Assembly (NCBI GenBank): GCA_039679885.1
Contig: JBDKUC010000445.1
Coordinates: forward strand, 1-20,538
Reading direction: 5' to 3'
DNA length: 20,538 nucleotides
Origin: JAJFUI01 sp039679885
GTDB taxonomy: Bacteria; Planctomycetota; Planctomycetia; Pirellulales; Thermoguttaceae
In this document: positions 8,393-16,632 of the stretch, piece after piece
Numbering within the stretch: the stretch's first letter is position 1
Layout: each line of letters opens with the position of its first letter
Position numbers and translations under genes: made by a program
Notes under the pieces: model-generated
What the model saw: the letters and a program-made list of their open reading frames with translations, nothing else
Databases searched by the model: none
Told to the model about the DNA's origin: nothing

Positions 8393-9465
8393 GGCCGCAG
8401 ACTCCTCGATTGGATCATGTTGCGGATCATGCGACCCGGCACGAGAAGCGGCTGTCGCAGCGGCGAATGGCGCGCCCAATCGTAGGCTCGCCGCCACTGC
8501 CGCCGCACAAGACGCCGGACCGGCCGCAGATCGACCGCCCCCTCGGCCACGTCGATCGCCCCCGACATCATATGCCGCTTATACGGCTCCGGCCCCTTGC
8601 CCATGTCGATCCGCCGAATTCCAGCCTCGGGGCACCGCCGGGCAAGTTCGAGCCAGAGCAGAAGACCGGGCGAGTGCGTGGCCAGCGCGGGATCGTAAGC
8701 CGAGAACCAGGCGTGCATCACGCCGTACGATCGCATCGAAAGCAGCACGGCCGCCAGCGCATCGCCTAGATAGAGCGCTGAAGTCATGCCCGAAAACGCC
8801 TCACCCTCGGTTGTCCGAATTCGATCGAGCAGTCGGCGCGTCCAGTCGACCGCCAACACATTGGTAACGCCGGTGCGCTCATACTGTTCGACTTTCCACT
8901 TCACGAGGCACTCGAAAACCGCGTCGCGATCGGTGTCTAATTCGACGCGAGCCGGTCCGGCGTTCCGCTCGGCGCGGCGGAGCTTGCGGACCGCCTGCTT
9001 GAACCACTGCGCATGCTCGGCGTGTTGCTGGGCCATATAGCCTTCCCAGCCGCACGACAAGTCGATGTAGGGCGACGGGGCCGTTCGCCAGCAATCTGCC
9101 GCAAAAGGCGTCTGCGACGTCGGCAGGTGGTCGAACTGCCACGCCGTGAGGCCGCATGCGCGCAGCAGTTGGCGTGGCGCCCAAGCGACCTCGTTTCGAG
9201 CGACAACGCCATGGAAATCCGACAACATGCCACCGACCGGCTGCGCGATGCCGTTTCGCCGACGCTGGAACGGGAAGAAGCCGACCGAGCAACCACGGTC
9301 TTCCAACACGCCAACCTCGACGCCACGGCGGACTGCCGCCACGGCCTGCGTGAACTCGGGCCGAAAATACGGACTGTCGAACGCCACGACGGAGCGCTGG
9401 ATGGCGGCCCACGCCGCCACGTCGGCAGGCGTTAACGAATCAGCGGATACCAGACGGACGTTCAT
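8389..9465 (-). CDS. FemAB/CelD-like GNAT-fold acyltransferase
   Basis: The 358-residue protein has the two-lobed pattern of the Acetyltransf_6/FemAB group. An N-terminal lobe (PYFRPEFTQAV, FPFQRRRNGIAQPVGGMLSDFHG) is followed by a GNAT-like core at ~155-300 (WFKQAVRKLRRAER, DALAAVLLSMR, SPGLLLWLELARRC) and the closing motif IDMGKGPEPYKRHM. Relatives are common in exopolysaccharide and exosortase-associated loci, where they are thought to acylate or aminoacylate polymer or envelope components; the actual substrate is unknown. ATG 9465 is preferred because it lies 4 bases after the ligase stop. The longer frame to 9540 would overlap that gene by ~70 bases. The ribosome site is weak, so coupling to the ligase is likely. 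Confidence 0.82.
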   Translation of the reverse strand: MNVRLVSADSLTPADVAAWAAIQRSVVAFDSPYFRPEFTQAVAAVRRGVEVGVLEDRGCSVGFFPFQRRRNGIAQPVGGMLSDFHGVVARNEVAWAPRQLLRACGLTAWQFDHLPTSQTPFAADCWRTAPSPYIDLSCGWEGYMAQQHAEHAQWFKQAVRKLRRAERNAGPARVELDTDRDAVFECLVKWKVEQYERTGVTNVLAVDWTRRLLDRIRTTEGEAFSGMTSALYLGDALAAVLLSMRSYGVMHAWFSAYDPALATHSPGLLLWLELARRCPEAGIRRIDMGKGPEPYKRHMMSGAIDVAEGAVDLRPVRRLVRRQWRRAYDWARHSPLRQPLLVPGRMIRNMIQSRSLRP

Positions 9466-9469
9466 GGCG

Positions 9470-10831
9470 TTATGCACCGGATGGATGCGAAACCGGGCCC
9501 GAAGTTGTCGCAGGGGATCGTTGAGCAATTGCCGTCGCACCGGCTCGACTTAGGACAAGCTGCGCCAAACCGATCTCGACCAGCAGGGCCGCAAAGTTGG
9601 GCACGCCGCTCTCCAGGCACGCGTCGGCCATGCAGAAAACCAGCATGCCGACCAGGAACGCCATGCCCGGATCATTGGTCGCCCGATAGACGGCCGCGGC
9701 TTGCACGAGCCCAACCAACACGACGGTGAGCAGGATGACGCCGCCGACCAGTCCAACGCTGAGCGCCGTTTCGAGGTAGCCGTTGTGCGACTCGCGCAAC
9801 GTCCAATCGAGCGAGTCGGAAATCGCGTCGATATGCTTATCGGACCAGAATGCCTGATACCCGTAACCCTGCAAAGGCCGGGCGTGGACGTAGCCGGCCA
9901 ACTCGTTCCACAGCGGCACGCGGCCCGTCAGCCCCTCAGATTGTTCTTGACGACCCATCATTGCGGCGCCCATCAGGCCGTTGGCGCCGCCGTCCGAGTT
10001 TGTCGCCACCAGGGCCGCGGCGGTGACCATCAGGCCAGCAGCCAACGCAGCCATCAGTCGAGCCCTCGCCGAGGCGCTGGCGAACCAGACCGCGCCGATC
10101 GCCACCGACAGGCTCGCCAGCGACGCCCGCGACCGGCTCAACAACAGAAAGCCGAGCGCGACCGCGAAACCGACCCACAACGCCGCGACCGGGGGTCGCG
10201 AGCAACGCCGGCGATGACGGTCGCCGTATCGCGCAAGGCAGAACAGGGCCAGGCACAGAATGCCCATCTGCACGCCCTGGGCGTTCGGATGAATCGTGCC
10301 GGCGAAGCGGTAGTCGGCCGACCAGGGGCGAAAAGTCCCTAAGGCCACTTCCGCCCCAATGCCAAGCAGCAGGTAGGCGGCTTCGACGCCGACGGCGATA
10401 ACGGCGATGTCGCGCAGCCGGAGATGCCGAGCGAATCCGATCGCCGCCAGCAAGAAGCAACCGAGCGTCATCAGCCGCCGGGCGCTCATGTCCGGGTTGA
10501 TGGACCAGCAGACGCTCGCCATCAGCCAGGCCCAGTAGCCGCACACCAGCGGCGGCAACCAACCGCCAACGCGGAGCGGCCGGCCACCCGGTCGGACAGC
10601 GAGATGCGCCCCGAACAAGCCCATCAGCAGGAGCGCTGCGCCTTTGGCCGCGTTGTGCCCCGTCTCCAAACTCCCTTCCGAGTCCGTCCAGGGGGAATAC
10701 GACTCGAACTGCGAGATCGAGATGTTGTGCTCGAGAAAGAAGAACACGGCCGCCACCATCGCAACAGCCGGCCACAACCACCAGCAGTGGGCGGGCGACG
10801 GGTCGGCAATCGACGGCTGAGCGTGGTTCAT
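9470..10831 (-). CDS. O-antigen ligase/polymerase family membrane protein (Wzy_C)
   Basis: The 453-residue polytopic protein has about ten to twelve hydrophobic helices. A large periplasmic loop (~275-355) contains GRVPLWNELAGYV (~303-315), GYGYQAFW (~322-329) and ESHNGYLE (~347-354), the conserved His-containing signature of the family. RFAGTIHPNAQG (~175-186) and LLSRSRASL (~230-238) carry the conserved arginines. Family members either polymerise lipid-linked repeat units (Wzy) or ligate finished polymer to an acceptor (WaaL), and sequence alone does not decide. With a flippase and chain-length protein in the same locus, the Wzy role is more likely. AGGAA lies just upstream of the ATG. Its leader (10832-11004) carries a palindromic element. 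Confidence 0.88.
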   Translation of the reverse strand: MNHAQPSIADPSPAHCWWLWPAVAMVAAVFFFLEHNISISQFESYSPWTDSEGSLETGHNAAKGAALLLMGLFGAHLAVRPGGRPLRVGGWLPPLVCGYWAWLMASVCWSINPDMSARRLMTLGCFLLAAIGFARHLRLRDIAVIAVGVEAAYLLLGIGAEVALGTFRPWSADYRFAGTIHPNAQGVQMGILCLALFCLARYGDRHRRRCSRPPVAALWVGFAVALGFLLLSRSRASLASLSVAIGAVWFASASARARLMAALAAGLMVTAAALVATNSDGGANGLMGAAMMGRQEQSEGLTGRVPLWNELAGYVHARPLQGYGYQAFWSDKHIDAISDSLDWTLRESHNGYLETALSVGLVGGVILLTVVLVGLVQAAAVYRATNDPGMAFLVGMLVFCMADACLESGVPNFAALLVEIGLAQLVLSRAGATAIAQRSPATTSGPVSHPSGA

Positions 10832-10895
10832 CTTTCCTGCAATCGCAGTGGGACTTCTAACGACTGTGACACGAACATGGTGAAGCTTTTAACCG

Positions 10896-10974
10896 GGGTG
10901 GCACGTTCCTGAGCGCAGCGCAGGGCGTGGTTCGGCGTTCTGCCACGCCCTTCGTTCCTCAGGGCGTGCCACCC
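10896..10974. repeat. Nested palindromic element in the polysaccharide operon
   Basis: The outer arms GGGTGGCACG (10896-10905) and CGTGCCACCC (10965-10974) enclose inner arms GGGCGTGG (10923-10930) and CCACGCCC (10943-10950). CCTGAG and CCTCAG sequences also recur inside. The element lies between the flippase stop and the ligase start, so it should form a hairpin in the operon transcript. It could attenuate, terminate or stabilise the mRNA. It differs in sequence from the element at 4300-4358. Confidence 0.65.
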
Positions 10975-11004
10975 AATTCAACAATTTTGCCCTTTCCCAG
11001 CTCC

Positions 11005-12354
11005 CTAGTTCCCGACTGTGTCTCCAATGATCTTGTTCTTTTCTCTGACTCCTGCGGCTTTCATCAATGCCCAGAGGGTGCTCCATCGCACGGCGGCGCC
11101 TGCGGCACGGCCTAACACCAACGCCAGCGCGATCCCCCACGCGTTATACGGTCCCACCAACCACAGCGACGCGCCAAGCGTAACCACCAGTTGCACCATG
11201 TCGCCGCCGAACGTGGCCGCAGGCCGATCGAGCGCAGACAAGCCGGTGCTCGCCATCAGCCCCATGGCGTCGGCAAACGTGGCCAGCGCCAGCATGGCGA
11301 TCAGCGGCCCGGTGTCGGAATATTCGCCGCCATAGACCATGCCCGCCAGCCAATCGCCGGCCCGAAGAGTCACCAACCACAACCCGCCGAGCACGACGGC
11401 CGAGCAAAGCATCGACCAGCGAAGCACTCGAGCGAGGGAACGCGTCCCGTGTTGCGAATATGCCCTCGCCGCCTTGGGCACCAGAAAGTTGTTGAAACCC
11501 ATGACAAAGAGATTTGACAAACCGACCAGCGTGGTGCAGGCCAGCAGTTCGCCGGCTGCTGCCTCGCCATGCACGCTGGCCAGCAGCCAGGGGACGATGT
11601 AGAACGCCAGCCCGGTCAATTGGCTCATGAGCCCCCAGCGGCCGAAGGACCAGTTGTAGCGCCAATCGTCGAGGAGCCGCTGCCGCGAGAACCGCATCGG
11701 TTGCCGATCGAGCAGCCACCAGCCTAAGCAGGTCGTCGCGCACGCCGCACCGACTGTGGCGTAGGCGACGGCCGCCGAAAGCGAGTGCATTCGCCAGACG
11801 ACCATGAGTGCGGCAAGTTGGAGCGCCGAGACGGCGACATCGATGGCAATGGCCGCCGTCATCGCCAGATGGGCCATCGCCGCCCGCCGCGCATACTCCC
11901 GCAGCAGAATGAACGGAATCGCCCCGACAAGAACCCACGTCGCCGGCCGCAAATGCTCCGACCCGACGCCGAACGAAAGCAGAATGCCAAGACCGACGAA
12001 GCAGGCGACCGACGCCAGCGACGTGACCAGTTGATGGATCAGCGTGCTCCCGGTGTACTCCGCCAGGGCGTCGCCGCGATGACGGTGGCAATAAACGGCA
12101 TATGGCACCGAAATGAGGTTCGCTTGCGCGGCCATCAGAAACATGACCACGGTCGAGGCCAGCGAGTAAATGCCCACCTCGTGCTGCGTGCAGGCGTGGA
12201 CGAGAATAAACGTGGTCAAGAAGTTCGAGCCGCTGACCACGGCTTGGTCAAAGACCGCCAGCGCCCCGGCGCGCAACACCGGCGCCGCAGCCTGCGCGAG
12301 CGGCGACTCGGCCGACCGATTGCGTTCCAGGAGTGCTTCAGCGGTTGAATTCAT
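11005..12354 (-). CDS. Wzx/MATE-like polysaccharide flippase
   Basis: The 449-residue protein is almost entirely hydrophobic, with about twelve predicted helices. The sequence style is that of the polysaccharide transporter (MOP superfamily) group: an early FDQAVVSGSNFLTTFILV helix, an HEVGIYSLA segment, a central VPWLLASVHGEAAAGELLACTTLVGLSNLFVMG region cut here into its motifs VHGEAAAGELL and VMGFNNFLVPKAARAY, and a late NAWGIALALVLGR helix. Family role: moves lipid-linked oligosaccharide across the inner membrane for polymerisation. It could alternatively be an EpsE/MurJ-like relative, since signature residues are few in this superfamily. Its ATG overlaps the stop of the fused glycosyltransferase/deacetylase as ATGA at 12351-12354, and it has no strong ribosome site, indicating translational coupling. 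It is followed by the palindromic element at 10896-10974. Confidence 0.85.
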   Translation of the reverse strand: MNSTAEALLERNRSAESPLAQAAAPVLRAGALAVFDQAVVSGSNFLTTFILVHACTQHEVGIYSLASTVVMFLMAAQANLISVPYAVYCHRHRGDALAEYTGSTLIHQLVTSLASVACFVGLGILLSFGVGSEHLRPATWVLVGAIPFILLREYARRAAMAHLAMTAAIAIDVAVSALQLAALMVVWRMHSLSAAVAYATVGAACATTCLGWWLLDRQPMRFSRQRLLDDWRYNWSFGRWGLMSQLTGLAFYIVPWLLASVHGEAAAGELLACTTLVGLSNLFVMGFNNFLVPKAARAYSQHGTRSLARVLRWSMLCSAVVLGGLWLVTLRAGDWLAGMVYGGEYSDTGPLIAMLALATFADAMGLMASTGLSALDRPAATFGGDMVQLVVTLGASLWLVGPYNAWGIALALVLGRAAGAAVRWSTLWALMKAAGVREKNKIIGDTVGN

Positions 12355-14615
12355 TGGAAAGCGTCAATCCCCAAGGATGATCCCATCGTCGCGCTCGACA
12401 GGTGCTGACCGTCACGCGATTCGCTCGTCCCGAGGCAGCGCATCGACGCCTGGGCGCCGCGCAGACCGGCGTTGACTTCGCGAATCAACGTCCGTGGATG
12501 CCGCAGCAGCCGCCATGCGTTTCGGGCGGTCGAGTACCAGCCGCCCAATTTCACGGCCAAGGTCGCCGCCGTGTCGTAGCGACGGACGGCGAACCGCCCC
12601 CAGGCGAACGGATCCGATCCCGGAACGACCGGCTCCGCCTCGGCGGTCAGCGCGCAGTTGACCCCCGATTCTCGCGCGATGGCCTTCATCTCTGGCCCTG
12701 TATGGCCAAACGGAAATGCAAACGGTATCTCCTTCAAACCAAACCGATCACGGAGCAGATCAACCGACTGAGCTAGTTCGAGACCGAGCAAGCCGGGCTG
12801 TTCTCGAAGATCGGCGTGCGTGTGCGTGTGCGATCCAATTTCGACCAGGCCGCTGTCGAGCATTTCCGCACAATGGGCCGTCGTCAGCGGTCGCCATGCC
12901 GAGACGGGGACTCGCGGCGAGCCGGCCGCCGTCCAATCGTCACACGTGAAAGGACGATCGCCGTCGAGACACGACGTGGTGACGAAGACGGTCGCCGGAA
13001 CGGAAAGCTCGCGAAGGATCGGCCAGGCGTTCTGGTGCACGTTGTCGTAGCCGTCGTCGAATGTGACGACGAACGTTCGACGCGGAATCGGCTCGCCTAC
13101 GCGGCGGTGCGCCAACGCCCGGGCCAGTGGCCACGCATGCCAACCACGAGCGAGCAAGCCACCCAATTGCCGCCGAAAACTGCCGGGAGTCGTATTCCAC
13201 GTTGGCGGTTCGACGCCCTCGATCCCCGGCGCGACGCGATGATACATCAAGATGCCAAACGGATGGTCCTTCGATCGCTTCATGGTGGATGGTTTGCGTT
13301 GGCGAGCAGCCAGATGAACACCGGAGGCCTTCGGGAGATTCTGCCGTTCGAGTCTCCCGCTTCTTCCCACGACATCTCGATACAGCGCGGTCATGGTCGC
13401 CTCTTGTTTCGACCAGAGAAACTCTTTCGCCCGCTCGACGGCGCCGCGACTGAGCCGTTCCCACTCAGCCGGCTCGCGCCAGAGCCGGACGATCGACTCC
13501 TTGAGTTGCAGAACCACGTCGCGAGGCGTGCTGACGGGTATCTTCACGCCGCAATCCGCGGTGACAATGTCCCGCATCCCCTGGTGGTCAAGGCACACGA
13601 CCGGCACGCCGGCGGCCAACGCCTCGAGCACCACGTTCCCCGACGTGTCGCGAAGGCTCGTGAAGACGAACAGGTCGGTCGCGTCATAGAGCCGCAGCGC
13701 GTCGGCGTGCGACAGGCGGCCCAACCAGGCGACGTGCGGCGCGATGTCGAGCCGCTCGGCCAGTCGTTGCCAACGCCGCTCGAGCGGCCCCTCGCCAACG
13801 ACTCGCAACTCGTAAGGAACATCGGACGGAAGCAGGGCCAACGCCTCGAGCAACAAGTGCAACGCCTTGCGATGCGTGAGCAGACCCGACCAGAGGATGC
13901 GGAGCGACAGCCCCCGACTCTCGCGAGTGCGGGCGTCTCCCTCAGCCTTCGCCAGGCCCGTCTCGAGCAACAATTGCGGCTTCACGCCGTGCGCAGCGGC
14001 AAGGTCCCGCTCGACGGTCGAGTTGGCCGCCAGAATCGTCGCCGCCCGCCGACTTGCCGCACGGACCCGTGGGCTGAGCCGAAGCTGCAGCCGATTGACC
14101 ACGCTTCGCGAGAGCTCTTGCGCTGCGCCCTTGATCCCGGCCGCAGGCAGGAATCGCCACGGGTAATCCTGCGTGCCGCCAACCGGTCCCCAGACAAATG
14201 GAGCGTCGAGCCTCCACAAGCAGCCCGGCTCGCGGTATCCGCAGAAGGTGACCTGATGCACCAGGTCGAAGTGCAACTGTTGATGAAGCCGCCGCGCGAC
14301 CCGAAACGCCCGACGATGCCATCGCCGCAAGACGGCGTACCAGATCGAGTCATGCACTTGCCCCCACGACCACTCGCGCTGGTCGATGGGGACGAAAACG
14401 AAGTGCAGGCCGGGAACGTCGCCGTGCTCGGCGAGGTAGCGGCGAATCTCGCCGGCAAACTCGTGTTCTTCGCAAATCACCCAGGTGTCGAAATGCTTCG
14501 CCGACTGGACCGCCCGATGCCAACCGACAGCGGCCTCCGAACCGCGCTCTGGGCTGCACGCATAGGAGAGCTGGAGGACTCGCAGACGGCGTTGGGCGGT
14601 CGGTTCGGCTCTCAT
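12351..14615 (-). CDS. Fusion of family 4 glycosyltransferase and NodB-type polysaccharide deacetylase
   Basis: The 754-residue protein has two enzymes in one frame. Residues ~10-405 form a GT4/GT-B enzyme: RVLQLSYACSPERGSE near the N-terminus, ILWSGLLTHRKAL, LRVVGEGPLERRW, then FTSLRDTSGNVVLEALAAGV for the donor-binding EX7E region, where the first acidic residue appears to be Asp. Residues ~452-690 form a NodB-fold deacetylase: ILMYHRVAP, VTFDDGYDN with Asp520/Asp521, SHTHTH at ~595-600 (metal-binding His596 and His600) and FAFPFGHTG. It should add a sugar and remove acetyl groups from GlcNAc-type residues. No signal peptide precedes the deacetylase, so both activities appear cytoplasmic. 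ATG 14615 is preferred over GTG 14651; neither has a clear ribosome site. An internal ATG at 13283 precedes the deacetylase but also lacks one. Confidence 0.87.
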   Translation of the reverse strand: MRAEPTAQRRLRVLQLSYACSPERGSEAAVGWHRAVQSAKHFDTWVICEEHEFAGEIRRYLAEHGDVPGLHFVFVPIDQREWSWGQVHDSIWYAVLRRWHRRAFRVARRLHQQLHFDLVHQVTFCGYREPGCLWRLDAPFVWGPVGGTQDYPWRFLPAAGIKGAAQELSRSVVNRLQLRLSPRVRAASRRAATILAANSTVERDLAAAHGVKPQLLLETGLAKAEGDARTRESRGLSLRILWSGLLTHRKALHLLLEALALLPSDVPYELRVVGEGPLERRWQRLAERLDIAPHVAWLGRLSHADALRLYDATDLFVFTSLRDTSGNVVLEALAAGVPVVCLDHQGMRDIVTADCGVKIPVSTPRDVVLQLKESIVRLWREPAEWERLSRGAVERAKEFLWSKQEATMTALYRDVVGRSGRLERQNLPKASGVHLAARQRKPSTMKRSKDHPFGILMYHRVAPGIEGVEPPTWNTTPGSFRRQLGGLLARGWHAWPLARALAHRRVGEPIPRRTFVVTFDDGYDNVHQNAWPILRELSVPATVFVTTSCLDGDRPFTCDDWTAAGSPRVPVSAWRPLTTAHCAEMLDSGLVEIGSHTHTHADLREQPGLLGLELAQSVDLLRDRFGLKEIPFAFPFGHTGPEMKAIARESGVNCALTAEAEPVVPGSDPFAWGRFAVRRYDTAATLAVKLGGWYSTARNAWRLLRHPRTLIREVNAGLRGAQASMRCLGTSESRDGQHLSSATMGSSLGIDAFQ
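13332..13359. repeat. Inverted repeat in the linker DNA of the fused gene
   Basis: CGGGAGATTC (13332-13341) faces GAGTCTCCCG (13350-13359), pairing at 9 of 10 positions with an 8-base loop. It lies exactly in the non-domain linker between the glycosyltransferase and the deacetylase. It resembles an intergenic hairpin that was translated after two genes joined. The repeat is seen; its origin is inferred. Confidence 0.5.
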
Positions 14616-14671
14616 TCGAAGACGGGGTCTCGGAGTCGTCGTGTCGCGCACGAAATCAGGAGGACAAACAC

Positions 14672-14693
14672 TCTTGTCTGTCTTGTCTGTCTG
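14672..14693. repeat. Short tandem repeat of TCTTGTCTG
   Basis: Two complete adjacent copies of a 9-base unit (14672-14680 and 14681-14689) are followed by a partial third. The repeat lies in the 194-base gap between the chain-length gene and the chosen start of the fused glycosyltransferase gene, where I see no other gene. On the transcribed strand it reads as CAGACAAGA units upstream of the next gene. Function is unknown. Confidence 0.5.
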
Positions 14694-14809
14694 GGCGTCT
14701 TACCGACCGCAGTCACCAGTCCCTGTGCGATGGTTTTCATGAAAAGTGGTTTACGACGCCCCTTTGCGCGAGAGCGCCGCAGGCGGCGATCGTCCATCCA
14801 GTCGCGCTG

Positions 14810-16330
14810 CTATCGAGGCAAAACGACGTGCCGCGCGGCGACAACGTCGTCCTCCACAGTCTCCCGCCCATGCAGCCGCGGAATCGTGGCCAACGTAGGC
14901 AGGTCCAAACCCTCTTTCACCCTGTTGATGGTTCGCTGCAATCGCTCGAACTGATCGAGCGCCAGCGGCAAGGCCAACGCACCAAGCCCCGCCATGCAGA
15001 GCCCCAACAACAGATTCAACGCCACCCGCGGTCGCACCGGCCGCGGCTCGTGGCTGGCCGGTTGCACGACGCTCACATTCGACATCCGCTCGTTCTCGAG
15101 TTGCCGGTCGATCCGCGCCTGTTCCAGGTTTGTCGAATACTTCCGGTACTCCACTTCAAGCAGATCGACGTCTCGCTGCATCGACGCTAGCCGCATCTCG
15201 TCGCCGTTCAGCTTCGTCAACTCGCCGCGAACGGCGGCCAGCTGCGTCTGGAGGCGGTCTGACCTCGCCCTGAGGGAAGCCAACTGCGGCTTCTCGGCCA
15301 GCAGTGCCGCCTCGGCCTGCCGTCGCAGCTTGTTGGGCTCGCGGGTCACGTGCCGCCGGGTCTTCTCCTCGTCGGCTAGCAGAGCCCGAGCCTCGGCGAT
15401 CTGATCGCGAATCTGCCGCAGCTTGGGGTGATCGTCGGTGTATCGCGACTGCGATTCCTTCTCGCGGACCTGCAAGGCGTAGAACTGCTCCCGCATCCGG
15501 TCCGTTCCCTCGTTGCCCATGCCGCTGGTCTCTTGGCTGACCTCAGTTTCGGGCAGCCCTGCCAGCGTCTGTTGCAGCGAAGCCACCTTCGCCTCGGCAA
15601 CGCTCCGCGCAGCCTCGGTCTCCAACAGTTCGTCTTGGAGGCGGCCCATGCGAGCGACCATTTGCTGCCGCTGCGCCGCCGGCGACGCCAAGCCGGTCGC
15701 GCTCTTCATGTCGCGCAACTCCGCCTCGCGACGTGAGAGCTGTTCACGGAGCCGGCTCGTCTGTTCCGCGAAGAACTCTCGCGAGCCGTGCGCCCGGTTG
15801 ATTCGGCCGTGCTCTTCAAGGAAGACGTCGATGAGCTTGCCCACCACCGCCTGGCAGAGCTCCGGCGAAGCGCCACGGTAGCCTATCTCGATGACGCTCG
15901 ATTTCTTTGGGGCCGCAACCGTAAGACTCTTGGCCACCCGGATCACGGCATCCTCACGCAGCTCGGCTTGCTCGCGGCCGGTGTGACGCCGTCCGAGAAC
16001 CGTCGCAGGCCCCAGCGCATCGACCACCCGCTCGATGAGCGCGCGACTCTGCAAAATCTCGACGACCGAATTGATTTCATTCTCTCTCGACTGAGGGACC
16101 GCAACCATCGCGGGCTGGCCCAGCGTCGCTGTGGAATCCAACGTCGCGTTTTCGCGGCCCAGTCGGATGAAAAGTTTGCCTTCGGAGTGATACTGCTTCG
16201 GCAATGAGAACGTGATGGTTGCCCCACCAACCGCGATCAGCACGAAAAGCAGCACGGCCTTTTTCCAATGGCGGAAGAAGGGATCTGCCAGGTCGCAAAG
16301 CCAGCTTTCCCTGGGCGTTTCTTCAGTCAT
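14810..16330 (-). CDS. Wzz/GumC-type chain-length determinant without kinase domain
   Basis: The 506-residue protein has an N-terminal Wzz domain with a membrane helix (~24-43, AVLLFVLIAVGGATITFSL), then KLFIRLGRENATLDS, a long periplasmic coiled coil (~175-430) rich in Arg, Glu, Gln and Leu, a GNVR-like segment (EVEYRKYSTNLEQARIDRQL), the proline-rich SHEPRPVRPRVAL and a second helix (~437-458). The cytoplasmic tail (LQRTINRVKEGLDLPTLATIP) resembles the entry to a Wzc-type tyrosine kinase but stops ~25 residues later, so no Walker motifs are present. Role: controls polymer length and couples polymerisation to export at the inner membrane. I chose ATG 16330, with GGGGA about 8 bases upstream. 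The longer frame to TTG 16525 adds 65 residues without a domain and overlaps a likely promoter. It is the first gene of the minus-strand locus. Confidence 0.9.
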   Translation of the reverse strand: MTEETPRESWLCDLADPFFRHWKKAVLLFVLIAVGGATITFSLPKQYHSEGKLFIRLGRENATLDSTATLGQPAMVAVPQSRENEINSVVEILQSRALIERVVDALGPATVLGRRHTGREQAELREDAVIRVAKSLTVAAPKKSSVIEIGYRGASPELCQAVVGKLIDVFLEEHGRINRAHGSREFFAEQTSRLREQLSRREAELRDMKSATGLASPAAQRQQMVARMGRLQDELLETEAARSVAEAKVASLQQTLAGLPETEVSQETSGMGNEGTDRMREQFYALQVREKESQSRYTDDHPKLRQIRDQIAEARALLADEEKTRRHVTREPNKLRRQAEAALLAEKPQLASLRARSDRLQTQLAAVRGELTKLNGDEMRLASMQRDVDLLEVEYRKYSTNLEQARIDRQLENERMSNVSVVQPASHEPRPVRPRVALNLLLGLCMAGLGALALPLALDQFERLQRTINRVKEGLDLPTLATIPRLHGRETVEDDVVAARHVVLPR

Positions 16331-16496
16331 ACTGTGTCCCCGCTTCGCACAGGCGAAGAACGAATCGCCGCGCCGCAACGGCAGATTGCCGTGGCGAGCA
16401 TTCGCGATCTCGCAGATTCCCCGGACGGTCCTTCGCAGAGACGCCGCCAAAGACAGTGCTTTGGCGAAGGCTTCCATGCGAAAACACCGTCCTGTT

Positions 16497-16525
16497 ATAT
16501 TAATTAGACGAGGCAATTTAGGCAA
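16497..16525 (-). promoter_or_regulatory. Candidate sigma70-type promoter of the polysaccharide operon
   Basis: On the minus strand, TTGCCT (16525-16520) and TAATAT (16502-16497) are separated by 17 bases. Each hexamer matches consensus at four of six positions in an unusually AT-rich patch. It lies ~165 bases upstream of the chain-length gene. This is a sequence match only. Confidence 0.35.
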
Positions 16526-16632
16526 ATTGCGGTCACAGTAACGCCATCCACTTGAGCTGCGTTCACGCGCCCCGCTGAAGAACGCAGAATCGTTCGTCGT
16601 CCCGCCTTTGCGCGGCCCTTCCGCTCGGACTA

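Noticed and set aside
8393..8497. A 35-codon extension of the family-2 glycosyltransferase
   Set aside because: The ATG at 8392 has a GAGGAG site and an ATGA overlap with the preceding gene, and the extension would overlap that gene by over 100 bases.
14659..14664. GGAGGA on the plus strand just upstream of the fused gene
   Set aside because: It is on the wrong strand to act as a ribosome site for the minus-strand gene, and no plus-strand gene follows it.
14612..14797. A 61-codon minus-strand frame between the chain-length and fused genes
   Set aside because: It is short, Arg-rich, without a recognised domain, overlaps the start of the next gene and includes the tandem repeat.
12816..14954. 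A 712-codon open frame on the plus strand
   Set aside because: It is antisense to the fused glycosyltransferase/deacetylase, which has clear catalytic motifs. Its translation shows no domain and is rich in Arg, Pro and Gln, as expected for a shadow frame in GC-rich DNA.
16331..16525. A 65-codon N-terminal extension of the chain-length protein from TTG 16525
   Set aside because: It has no domain, overlaps a likely promoter, and the ATG at 16330 has a good ribosome site and starts the expected domain.
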